From assembly GCA_002897115.2 (NCBI GenBank), contig BCIH01000002.1, positions 21,990-85,989 on the forward strand: a stretch of DNA of 64,000 bases, in the 5' to 3' direction. The number at the start of each line of letters is the position of its first letter. Position 1 is the stretch's first letter. Below are positions 52,635-63,385 of the stretch, in pieces. The translations under genes and the position numbers were made by a program. The DNA is from Prototheca cutis. Its lineage: Eukaryota > Chlorophyta > Trebouxiophyceae > Chlorellales > Chlorellaceae. The notes under the pieces are model-generated. The model saw only the letters and a list, made by a program, of their open reading frames with translations. It did no database searches and had not been told where the DNA came from.

Positions 52635-53120
52635 CGCGCCGCTTAGGCCCGGTGGATAAGCCCTGGCTACCTTGGTGATGGCTGCGGCAGGGGCACTGCG
52701 GCTCCAGGATTCCGACCGTCAACCGACTCGCACTGCGCGCAATTGTATCTAACTATAAATAATGCGTGCAGAGTAAACGGGGTTCCTGGCTGGCAGGGCC
52801 ATGTCTTCTCTGTTGTGCATACGGAGAGTCGCCACACCCACCGAGGGCGCGGCAATGACTCACTCGAGGTCGACTAGCGCGATTGGATGGATTCCCGATC
52901 TGGACGACGGGTCTCCCCGGGAACAGCTCGGGGAACACTGTCCTGCTCCATGGAGCAGGACCTGTGTCGATCCTCCGACGCATCGTATTAAAGTCTATAA
53001 GATCTGTATCTAGCGCGATTTGATCGTTGACGGTGCCTCCTGCACGGCCAGCTGCTCGGTGGCGTGTGGCCGTGCCATCTTTCACGGTGCTCCCCGCGAT
53101 CCAGGGGCAGGGCGCCCCCC
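52635..53120. other. Divergent spacer between mL46 and SEC13
   Basis: No gene is seen. It should hold two promoters. Confidence 0.5.
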
Positions 53121-54261
53121 ATGGCGGCCTCCGTCATAACACAGTTTGAGAGCGGTCACGCCGACGCGATACATGATGCAGGTTCGGGCATCTCATGGGT
53201 GGGTGAACGTTGTTGTTGTTTTGTGCGTGTGGGTTGAGGGGGGGGGGGGGCTTGGACCGGTCATGGCTCATCGGAGGGCTCAGCGGGCTGCTCCCCCCCG
53301 CGTGGGACATGGAAGATGCCCCTCATCGGCGTCCTTGGCCAGCTATGCATGGCGTCTTGCCTCTTTTGCTAGCCGTGGGCCGGCTGATGATTCCCCCAAC
53401 CACACCACCCACTCCACCATGCCAGCGCTGGATTACTATGGCAAGCGGCTGGCCACGTGCTCCAGCGACCGGTGCATCAAGGTCTTTGAGCTGGAAGGCG
53501 AGGCCGTGACGCACCTGGCAGACCTGCACGGGCACGAGGGCCCCGTCTGGGGCGTGGCCTGGTCCCACCCTTCCTACGGCAGTCTCCTGGCATCGGCGGG
53601 CTACGACGGCACTGTGGCCGTCTGGCGTGAGGTGAGCCCCGGTTCCTGGCAGCGCGTGCATGCCAGCGCCTCGCACGCGGGCTCTGTGAACGCGGTGGCC
53701 TGGGCCCCGCCTTCGGTGGGCGCGCTGCTGGCTGCCGCCAGCTCCGACGGGGCGCTGAGTGTCCACACTCTGGATGAGGCCGGGGGCTGGGTGGAGACGC
53801 GGGTGGAGGACGCGCACCTCCCGGGGGCCACGGCCGTGTCCTGGGCCCCAGACGGCCGGCGATTTGCGTCGGTGGGCGCCGATGGGGCCCTGCGCATCTG
53901 GCGTGCCGCCGAGATGCGGACCGCCGCTGCGCCTTGGGTCGCCGACGGGCCGGCGCTTACCGCGCATGCCGGGTGGGCGCGCGACGTCGCGTGGGCGCCT
54001 GGCGGCGGTGGATCTATTGCAGGGGCCACAGTGGCAACCGCGGGCCAGGACGGGCGCGTGCTCGTGTGGTCGGAGCTGGCGCCGGGACGGTGGGAGAGCG
54101 CGTTGCTCCACGATTTCGGGTCCCGGCCAGTCTGGCGGCTCAGCTGGGCCGTGTCGGGCGCCGTGCTGGCCGTCACCGAGGGGTCGGGCGCAGTCAGTCT
54201 CTGGAAGGAGGCTGCCGAAGGAGCCTGGGAACAGCTGGTCCAGGGCGAAACTGATGGGTGA
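53121..54261 (+). CDS. SEC13: SEC13, COPII coat and nuclear pore WD-repeat protein
   Basis: Two exons (53121-53181, 53426-54261) encode 298 residues. The start MAASVITQFESGHADAIHDA joins across the intron to ALDYYGKRLATCSSDRCIKV, the family signature. Six WD blades follow, with GHEGPVWGVAWSHPSYG, AGSVNAVAWAPP, HAGWARDVAWAPG and RPVWRLSWAVSG. SEC13 pairs with SEC31 in the outer COPII cage and also sits in the Nup84/Nup107 complex and in GATOR2/SEA. The length and blade number are normal. The intron is GT-AG and includes a short poly-G run. TGTAA is at 54800-54804, rather far from the stop. Confidence 0.96.
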
Positions 54262-55122
54262 TGATGATGTCAAAAAGAAAGGGGGAACGGGGTTCGTGTT
54301 TGGGACCCCCCCCCCGGATGGGCGTCCGTACTGGCCATCGGCCCATCCATGCTTGCCGCTTGAGTCCTGGTTCATGCTACCCATGGTATTCAGACTCCAC
54401 CAGAATACCGGTGTTGTCATGTCGGTTACATGGTCTCTGAGGAAAAAGGGAAGGCATTGCATTCACTGAAGGAATACTACCGGGACGGGCTTGCAGCACG
54501 CCGGCGTGCGGCAGCCATTTTGTCGATGAGTCAGTCGGTCGAATGGAATTGGTCATGGCAAGCTGTTGGGCAAGGCAAGGCATTGTGAGGGAAGCCAGTG
54601 GCTGCCGCAATTGCAGGCGGGCCACGGCAGGGAAGGGCACGCCTCGTCTTGGAACGTCCGCGCACGACAAAACGGCAAATAAAAAAAGGGATGCTGTGGC
54701 GACTTGCATGGGGCGGTTGGTGGTCAGGCAAAGCATCGTGGCACCAGGGGCCATTGTTCTCGTCATGCCAGTGCCCCACATGATGCGTGTGTAGTGTGGT
54801 GTAAATGGCATTTTGCAGTCGGGTGTCCCTGCGGAAACAGGGGTTAATGTCCGAGCGCCTGGGGCCAGTTGTCTCTGTCTGTCGTGCACATGGTGTGGAT
54901 GGGTTTCAGGGCTGTGGGGGATGGCACAGGCCGAATCAGTGCTGCTTCTGGCTCCGGTTCAGGGGCTTTCGTGGCCATGCGACGGTGGGGGCTCGGCGTG
55001 GCGAGCCGCTTGGGCACCTGCGGTGGGGATGATCGCGCGTGTGTGTGTTTGAGGGCGGCCGGACGCGGCTTTGATCGCGTGGCCTGTCGTACTACTACCC
55101 CACCGCACAGATGTCCCTTCCC
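54262..55122. other. Tail-to-tail spacer, 0.86 kb
   Basis: No coding texture on either strand that I would defend. A TGTAA lies at 54800-54804. The real 3' end of the p25-alpha gene could extend into the right part. Confidence 0.4.
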
Positions 55123-57339
55123 TCAAACCGCCCGATCTGTGCTGTCGCAACCAGCCAACGTGAATGAAAACCCCTGTATCAGCACATTCCCCGGCAAATT
55201 CTCATCCGCCACGCACCGGTGTAGAGGTGCTTGTCGTCATGCCACTTGACAGACTCGGGTGTCGTCGTCTGGTTGAGCGAGGGGCCGGCACAGGCAGCCA
55301 CCGCGGCGCGGACCTCCGCCTCTGTGAATATTTACTCATGTGCAGCTTGTTGGTTCCAGGGCACTGGAAGAAGAAACACTGATGCCCTTGCAACAGTGTT
55401 CCCAGCCCCAGTTGCAGGTCATGTCATCCATGAGAAGAAGAGAGTCCAACTCCTCGACGTACCGCTCACGCCCTTGGTCTTTGCAATGTGGTCAAGAGCC
55501 TGAAGGAATTCCCGGAAGCCGATGCGGTTCGTGCCCTGGGGAGAGGTGGGCTTGCTGATTGGGCTGGATTCCTTGGTCGGAAAGGATGGAAAGAAGGAAA
55601 CGCGCTCAGAAGACGCCCAGCTCACCCGGCGGGTCCAGCGTGGTGATGACAAGATTCAGATCCGCACAGACACCCGCTGCTGTCCAAAGACAAAATACTC
55701 CCACCCATCCTTTAACTAATACCTGGCGTTTGGCGGATGAAAAGGCAAGCTCTACGGCCGTGGTGCCCCGGGCGCTGGAGATGAGCCCCGCATCACGGCA
55801 CAGCTTGACAAAGCGGGAAACATCCAAAGTCGGTGCCGGCGGTCCACGGGGGCTGGGCAGGGCCGGGGAGGATGGAGCGGCCTTGCGGGTGCCAAAGGCC
55901 GCAAAACTGGAGAACACGGACCGCAGCTGTGCCGTCTGGCTGCCACCCTGCCTGCCACCTGACGTGTCGGCGGCTGCGCCCCGGGGCGTCAAGCGGGCTG
56001 GAGGCGTGTCTGGCGAGGGAGCCGACACCCCAGACCCCACGCTGCTGGTCTCTGCAGAGAGGCAAGGCCAGCCGGGGTCGAGGTCCCACGCGTGGGTTGT
56101 ACAAATGCACATACAATGAGCACCGCTGTTCCAGAAGGGCTCCTCCCCAAGTTCATTCATGCAGCACGCACCGCCGTGGGCATTGCAGAGCAACTGGATG
56201 ACTTCTTGGACCGGCTGACCCTGCTTATTCCCCACAATCTCCAGCGCGTTCACAAACTGCGCGTGGATGACGCCGAGGGGAGGGAACCCTCAAGGTGATA
56301 TCTGCAGTCTTATTGTTTCACATGGCATCACATTTAAAAAAAATGACCGCCTGCTTCATACCCATTTTCGACCATCAGAACAGCCCCCTCACCTCGTTAA
56401 AAGTCATCACTCGCTCGCCCTTGCTCTTGGCCTTGGCAAAAATGATGTCCAGCTCCGTCACCTCGGCCTCTGCCAGCCCGGGACTGGTCCTCACCAGCTT
56501 GACAAACTCGCTGTTGCTGATGCCCTGCGTGTAGCAGTGGGAGGGGTTTGTGTGTCGATGCAGTGACGTCGTCCAGTTGCAGTGCCGTTTCAGAACTCAT
56601 CTCACGATCACCTCCGCTGCCCGAGCCGCCACCCTCCAATTAATGTGTACCTTTTTGCGGTCGCCGCATGCCGCGGTGGCGAATACTTCTCTCAGCGACT
56701 TCATCAGCACTGGCAAACTCTGTGTCAGCGTCGCTGCGAGCGAGGGCGCCGTCAGCTGCAGAAGGGGTGGGGGAGGGTTGAAGATGCATGTCTTCTGAAC
56801 GTGAGAGTTTCAACCGGCCATATCGCACTGGGATATCATCGACGCCACTACGCCATGCTTCCTCCCGGCTTCCGAGTCGGCTTTCTGCAGCCTTGCCATC
56901 CAGAGACATCCCGCTCCATGTTGAGTACCCACATACCAAGATAGATACCTTGGAGTAGAGTCCGGAAAACTCTTCAAAGGACAGCTTGCTGTCCTTGTCA
57001 TGGTCTGAAGAGATGAAATGCTCCAGGATCACCGCGTCCCTTGGTTTGTCGGCGGTGGCTTTCTGCAGGAGGGAGGGCAAAGGTATGACCCCGCTAGATT
57101 CATGGCCCACGCCGGCAAAACAGAAGGGGACGACACGCCGCCGTGATCCCGAGATCGGGGCCACATAGGCCATGCACCATGCAGATCTAAACCCCCTTAC
57201 ATGCACGTACCACGAGGTCAAAGTCTTGGAGGAACCGGCGAACCTCCTCGATGGAGAGGGCGCCCTCCCGGGACCTGTCGTACTTGGAGAATGCGCTGTG
57301 CAAACTCTCCAGGCTCAACGCTGGACCCGCCCGCGTCAT
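55123..57339 (-). CDS. EF-hand plus p25-alpha (TPPP-type) protein
   Basis: Nine exons (57339-57211, 57062-56949, 56755-56651, 56524-56393, 56256-56172, 56051-55723, 55535-55470, 55319-55217, 55136-55123) join in frame to about 358 residues. Two EF-hands come first: KYDRSREGALSIEEVRRFL and SDHDKDSKLSFEEFSGLYSK. A first p25-alpha-like unit follows (SLREVFATAACGD, then FVKLVRTSPGLAEAEVTEL, AKAKSKGERVMTFNEFVNAL). A second, more typical one is next (RSVFSSFAAFG, FVKLCRDAGLISSARGTT, GTNRIGFREFLQALDHIAK) with the hallmark end SVKWHDDKHLYT. TPPP proteins bind and bundle microtubules, and in protists they are linked to cilia and basal bodies. The last exon (4 codons) and the acceptor of exon 8 are the weakest parts. 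Confidence 0.82.
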
Positions 57340-57738
57340 GATACTCGGTTTGTATTGTCACACGAAACTTGTCAGGAAGTCCAGATGGGTGTAGACCTGT
57401 ACGTACGTGCCCAGAGCCGGGGCGTGCCCCCACCCGGCCGAGCTGCGGGTCAACCGGTTACCGGTCGGTGTCTGTCCGGGCGAGATCGCCGTCGTCAAAG
57501 CCAAACTCTTCGCACCTGGCAATGCTCTGCACATAATGCATGCTAAAATGAGTTGGCATGCCTGGGACCCCTCGCGCGCGGGGGTTGCCGCCAGATCGCA
57601 CCGGCCGTTGATCCGGCCCATGCTCGGCGTGGGACACATGTGCATGAGGGAACCCCCCGAGTCGCGCCCACATTTCAAAAGCACCTCCGGTCCCAGAGCG
57701 CCAAAAGTAGATTTTCCATAGGAGTTCAAATGCTCCTT
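57340..57738. other. Spacer between EF-hand/p25-alpha start and head-GIN gene end
   Basis: Minus-strand reading at about 57473-57520 is acidic (DDGDLARTDTDR) and could belong to an upstream exon of the EF-hand gene, but I could not join it. Confidence 0.35.
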
Positions 57739-59813
57739 TTAAAAATTCATCGTCGTCTCCTCCAGCGATGCGTTGCAGGCCAGCAGACCCACTTGCGCGG
57801 CCTGCGAAGGCAGGGGCTGGGGCTGCTGTCCCGCGGGCCTCCTACACGATCCACACCGGCATGCCTTACATAGCGTCCGCAACCCTGTCCAGCGCATTCA
57901 CACACATGATACCATGAAATACAGCCAACAGGAGCACCGGATCCTGAGCAGCATAGCCGGCCACCGGGCCGCATGCAGTGTGTGCTATGGGTGTCACCAT
58001 TACCTGAGCATCTGAGAATGCTGGGTTTGCAGCCGCCATGCCTGGCCCTGGAGCCCCTTGCCCCGGTGCAGACACGGTCTGCCCGGTAGTGACGCCATTG
58101 TTGGTGGTTGAGGTGGAGGTTTGGCCCGGACCAGCGACAGCAGTCGCTCCCATGCTGCCTGCATGACCGATGGTGGGAGGTGCCGGAGATTGCCTGGGGG
58201 CCCAGCACCCCCTTGTGCCGTCCTCATGAGAATCCACCCGCCACTCAACACACCTGTGCCCGACGTGGGCGATGTGGTGGATGTGGGTGCAGGCACATCC
58301 ACTGAGTCAGACTCGATGGCACCCCCGGGCGGCAGGACAGGCGCCGGCGCGGGTGGCTCTGGCACCGGGGGCTCGCCAGAGGGAGCCTCCGGGGCTGCGT
58401 CGATGCCGGCTGCGGGGCATTGCTTGCAAGGCAACAGTCGGATACAGATCTGTGCTTCTGCTTGGCCCAGTTGATTTGCGTCCTCCCAACACTGTCATGC
58501 AGCATGCATCTACTACCGCGGCTACCACATGCATGCATGCACCGACCCCGCTAGGCTCACCGGTCACGGCATCAAAGGGTGTGGTGGTTGCCATTCCGCA
58601 GGACCAGGCCGGCACCTCGGCCGGGGGGGTGAGCTGCGGCACACGCTGGCACGCCTGTATGATCGCGTTGTCCGTCGGAATCACGCAGTTGCCCTGGGTG
58701 TACGCCACTGTGTTCAACCTGTGGGAGCGTGGCGGTGGAATGGGTGAGGGTGGAGGATGTAAAGGAATCCATGGAAGGAAAGACAGCGGCCGACTCCTTG
58801 CCGGGCCCCCCTTAAACCCCCCTTCTCCCCCCCCCCAACGACGACCCATCTACCAACCATTTGGCGGTGCCGTTGATGATGGTGCTGGGTGTGGCGGGGG
58901 CGATAGACGCCGTGGCTTGGCCGCTCAGACTCAGCAGTGCTGTCGTGTTGACACCATCGATGTAGAGTGAGCCGCCATAGGCCATCACTGCTGTGACGTT
59001 TTGGAAGCTCCCTGTCAGCATGACGTCCCCAACTCTGCAATATTGGTGATGGTGCTGTGTGGGGCCCGCTCTTAGAGCCTGGGATGGTGGCTATGGTGGC
59101 GTGCACAAGCTCTGTCCACGCAACACGCACCCAAGGTTGACGACGTTGACTTGCGTCACGTTGCTGTTGACCAACCGAAGCTCGCCCAGGTTGAAGCCGG
59201 AGAGGAGGTCGATCGTCGGCACATTGAAGCCGGGGCCGATGACAACAAACGGACCTGAGTCAAAGAAAGGGGCCCCCACCGCACATTGACATGGGTTGTC
59301 ATAGATCATACTCATGGCGTCTGAAGCACAGCCGTGCGGCCAAAAGCCCGGGCTCATTCGGGGCTTCTGGCAGCCCCTAGCCTATTGCCACCAGTGGACG
59401 GGGCGACAGGACCCCCAACGCAATTCCCGACAGGGACCCTCCTTGCCTCTTCCGTAGTTGCGGACGCCTAGCAGCGCGTCAGATGGAAGTAGGAGCGTAA
59501 TCTCGACTGCCAGTGTGGTTTGGATGGGCCCGGTAAGGTCGACATCCAGCACGCCGTTGTTGATGGGCGTAGCGACCTGTTCGATTACGCCAGGCTCGGC
59601 AGTGAGTACGACAGCGTACTCGCCGGGATCGCCGGGCTGGATGAGGATGCTCAGTGGAGCGAAGACCCGAACCTGGCTAAAGGGTTCCAGGATCACTGTC
59701 TGCGTCACTGCGCCCTCGCTCTCGACGCTGGGTGGCCCCGGCCCCTGGCATCTCACACTCGACACGAGCAGGCACAGTCCTGCCACAACAACCAGTGCGG
59801 AACCGCTTCCCAT
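57739..59813 (-). CDS. Secreted protein with head-GIN-like (DUF2807-type) beta domain
   Basis: Seven exons (59813-59447, 59254-59131, 59034-58858, 58718-58561, 58409-58254, 58158-58004, 57801-57739) give 399 residues. A signal peptide is clear (MGSGSALVVVAGLCLLVSSV, then RCQ). The next 200 residues are repetitive beta strands: FSQVRVFAPLSILIQPGDPG, LTAEPGVIEQVATPINNGVL, then FNVPTIDLLSGFNLGELRLV and TGSFQNVTAVMAYGGSLYI. This pattern is like the bacterial head-GIN/DUF2807 adhesin-type domain. A Cys-containing segment (NCVIPTDNAIIQACQ), a Pro/Glu-rich stalk and a Thr/Gly/Ala-rich part follow. N-glycosylation sites (NVT, NGT) fit an extracellular or cell-wall location. There is no hydrophobic GPI-type tail. 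Intron 1 probably has a GC donor (59446). Confidence 0.75.
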
Positions 59814-60470
59814 CGCAATGTAATGTCCGAATAAGTGTGTCCACGAGACCGCTGTGAGCTCTCCTTTGTGCATGATGGGAATTCAGACTTTGTCCGCCTG
59901 GGCCCAACCCCATGCGTCCGCCAAGGTGGAAATGCCACGACACGCCGGAATGCCCACCCAGCGCCCCTTGGCTTCCATGGCGCTCCTGACGACTCGGTAC
60001 TAGTTATTGAGCAACTTATTCAAACGTTTGCTTGATATCATGGCTCTCGTCTCACAACAAGCGCCCATGGTGGCAGCATTGGAGTCCATGGGCCGCCATC
60101 GTTAACCTCTGATCACGTAAGATGCAAATTCTTCCTGGCTCTGGCCTTTTCCAGCAAAGGCATATTATCATACCTGAAAGACAGATGCCAACACATGATG
60201 AGCGAGTTGGAGTTTGCAGGGTTTTTTTTGTCTTGGTCATGACTGTGATCCTCGTCATCAACCACGAAGCGCGCGCCGTGGGGACCTAGGATCTGGCACG
60301 CAAAATCCCCGTTGGCGGGTGCGGCGCGATCGGGAAGCCGTGTGCATCAACGTGCTCCGGCGACACGGCCCAATGAAAGCCACCTTCCAGCTCCAGACGT
60401 TACATTTGCAGTTCGGTTCTGCAGTTAAACGGCTCTCCGTTTGGTGGGTCCGTTCGTGTCCAGGCTCGCC
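59814..60470. other. Divergent spacer, 0.66 kb
   Basis: Between the secreted protein and glycerol-3-phosphate dehydrogenase starts. Somewhat AT-rich around 60000-60260. No gene is visible. Confidence 0.5.
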
Positions 60471-62833
60471 ATGAGGCGCTGGGTCGTTCGCTCAGGCCTG
60501 CTGGCCGTTGGTGCCGGCACGGGTTATCTGTTGACGGGATCTGCCTTTGCAGATGTGGTGCCCAAACTTGCCGAGAAGGTGCCCACCCGCGAGGAGCAGT
60601 GGGCGAAGCTGGCCAAGGGTACCGCCCAGAGCCCCTATGACCTGCTGATCATCGGGGGCGGGGCCACGGGCTGCGGCTGCGCGGTGGATGCCGCCACCCG
60701 GTGCGTTGTGAGGTCGTGTTAATGTCTTTTAGGGGCGGGCCATGTGTGCAGATGCTCTGTAGGGTCCGCCGCGGGCGAGCGCGGGGCTCGGGTTTGCGTG
60801 GGCCCACGGGGGGGCAGGCCGCCCGGCTTGGTGGTTGACCACGTCCATGGCCCCCCCCCCCACTCTCACAAGCCTCGATTTTGCCCCTCCTGCACGGGCC
60901 CTGGATGTTGCTGCTGTGCATGGGATACAATTGCAGTTGACATGATCCTTTTCTTTTTAGGGAACCGCGGCAAGAACACCCCTCCACCGCACACAACTTG
61001 CAGTGGTCTGACCACGGCTCTGGTCGAGCGCGAGGACTTTGCGGCTGGCACCAGCTCCCGCTCCACAAAGCTCGTCCACGGCGGCGTGCGCTACCTCGAG
61101 AAGGTGCGTGCTGTTGTTGTTGTTGTCGTTGTCGTGTTGGCTGAATGTTGCCCTGCATGCTCATCATCTCCCTGTTTGCTTCCCCCCTCACCCCGTCTGC
61201 TCAACCCTCTCCTTCGAACCCCCCTCCCTCGAACCCCCCTCTTTCAAACCCCCTCCCTCGAACCCCCCTCTTTCAAACCCCCTCCCTCGAACCCCCCTCT
61301 TTCAAACCCCCAAATAGACGAGGTCAGCAAACCCAATCAAAAACAAACATCTTGCAGGCAGTGATGCAGCTGGACTATGGTCAATACAAGCTGGTGAAGG
61401 AGGCTCTGCATGAGCGCGCGACGGTGCTGAAGAACGCGCGGCACATGGCGCACGAGCTGCCCATCATGACGCCATGCTACTCGTGGTGGGAGGTGCCGTA
61501 CTTCTGGGCCGGCATGAAGATGTATGACTTGGTGGCAGGTGCGCAGAATCTGTCGTGGTCGTACTACCTGGGACCGGCCAAGTCGCGTGCGGCTTTCCCC
61601 ACCATGGCGGGCGACAGGCCCGACGGCAAGACACTCAAGGGCACGATCGTGTACTATGACGGGCAGTTCAATGACGCACGGCTGGCCGTGACGCTCGCGG
61701 TCACTGCCGCGCTGTCTGGTGCCACCATTCTCAACCACACCGAGGCGACGGAGCTGATCAAGGACAAGGACAGCGGCCGTGTCATCGGTGCCAAGGTCCG
61801 CGACGGGCTCACAGGCAAGACTACTGATGTCTACGCGCGCCAAATCATCAATGCGACCGGGCCTTTTGCCGACAACCTCCGGCACTTGAGCGACCCCGAA
61901 GCTAAAGACATGATCCTCCCCAGCGCGGGCGTGCACATCACGCTGCCCGACTACTACTCCCCCGAGGGCACGGGCCTGATCGTGCCCAAGACCAAGGACG
62001 GCCGGGTCGTGTTCATGCTGCCCTGGCTGGGCCACACCATCGCCGGGACGACCGACGCCAAGTGCGACGTGACCATGCGCCCCCAGGCGCACGAGGAGGA
62101 AGTCCAGTTCATCCTGGACGCCATCTCCGACTATCTCACCGTAAAGGTCCGGCGCAGCGACGTGCAGAGCGCGTGGGCCGGCATCCGCCCCCTGGCCCTG
62201 GACCCCAACGCAAAGTCGACGGAGAATGCCTCGCGCGACCACATCGTCACCGTTGACCCCGACGGCATGATCACAGTCTCGGGCGGGAAGTGGACGACAT
62301 ACCGCCTGATGGCCGAGGATGCCGTGACCAAGGCGCTGGGCCAGCTGGGCGAGTCACGCCCCTGCAAGACCGTGGAGCTGCCCCTGGTCGGCGCTGCCGG
62401 ATTTTATCCCGCGCTGTTCACCGAGGTGGCCCAGACCTACAAGGTGCCCCACCGCCCGGGCGCCATCGACACCAAGATTGCCAAGTACCTGGTCGAGTCC
62501 TACGGCGACCGCGCGGCCGAGGTCACCGCCATCGCCGAGCAGCGCAAGATGGGCCGCCGCCTGGTCTACGGCCACCCCGTGCTCGAGGCCGAGGTGGTCT
62601 ACGCCATGCAGAACGAGTACTGCGAGACGCCCGAGGACTTTATCGCCCGCCGCACGCGCTTTGCCTTCCTGGACAAGCGTGCCGCGGAGCAGGCCCTGCC
62701 ACGTGTGGTCGATATCATGGCCGAGGAGAAGGGCTGGAGCAAGTCGAAAAAGGCCGCCGAACTCAAGCGCGCCCTCGAGTTCCTCCAGACGTTCGACTCC
62801 CCGGACCATGCGCCCTTCGTCCCCACCGCGTGA
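60471..62833 (+). CDS. Mitochondrial FAD-dependent glycerol-3-phosphate dehydrogenase
   Basis: Three exons (60471-60700, 61004-61103, 61358-62833) encode 601 residues. A basic, hydrophobic N-terminus ([20 protein letters not shown]) is typical for a mitochondrial inner-membrane protein. The FAD-binding site is [20 protein letters not shown], followed by [20 protein letters not shown] and [10 protein letters not shown] across intron 2. [20 protein letters not shown] is the C-terminal DAO motif, and the helical C-terminal domain follows. No EF-hand extension is present, as in plant SDP6 and unlike the animal enzyme. It oxidises glycerol 3-phosphate on the outer face of the inner membrane and passes electrons to ubiquinone. 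Confidence 0.97.
61213..61310. repeat. 28-bp tandem repeat in GPDH intron 2
   Basis: About three and a half C-rich units containing CCCTCGAACCCCCCTC and TTTCAAAC lie shortly before the acceptor, so the intron has an extended pyrimidine-rich region. Confidence 0.85.
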
Positions 62834-63385
62834 TGATGATGATTGTGCTTGCGAGACGTCAACGAGAAAAAATGGTGGGGTTCCCACGCCGTGTTGGTTG
62901 GTCAATGATGACGTCCCATGTGTGTGTGCGCGCCTCTGACATGTCCCGAATCAGTAGAGTGATGCAAGGTTGGCGAATAATGTTCCATCCGAAATCGAGG
63001 ACGGGCGAGCCGCGGCCACTCTCCTTGCCCTAGCGCCACCATATCCCGCAGGCACCTCCCGACACCCCCAAATGCCTCCCAATCTTCTGTCTCTGTGTAT
63101 GTGTATGATAACGAGCTTGTCTTCTGGGTAGGCTACAAGCACCAGGGGCCCATGCACGCCGTCTGATGTGCAGCTCCATTCAACAGCATTCCACGCTTTC
63201 TAGCAGCAAACAAGGCCGCGATCGTACGGGGTTTCATTCCCGTTGCAAGCCCTTCGAGCTTCTTCATTCATCGTTCGTGTGCAGGGGGGCAGCGCGGCAG
63301 TGGAGAATAATGGCGGAGTTCCACCAAAGCCGTTCGCCGACTTCAACACCTCGCCCCACACACATCAACTGCAGCAGCTCTTTCT
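62834..63385. other. Tail-to-tail spacer between GPDH and cytochrome c1
   Basis: Holds both 3' UTRs. No open frame of interest. Confidence 0.5.

Noticed and set aside
62290..63033. Second plus frame inside and beyond the glycerol-3-phosphate dehydrogenase exon
   Set aside because: Arg/Pro-rich frame shift shadow of a strongly conserved enzyme.
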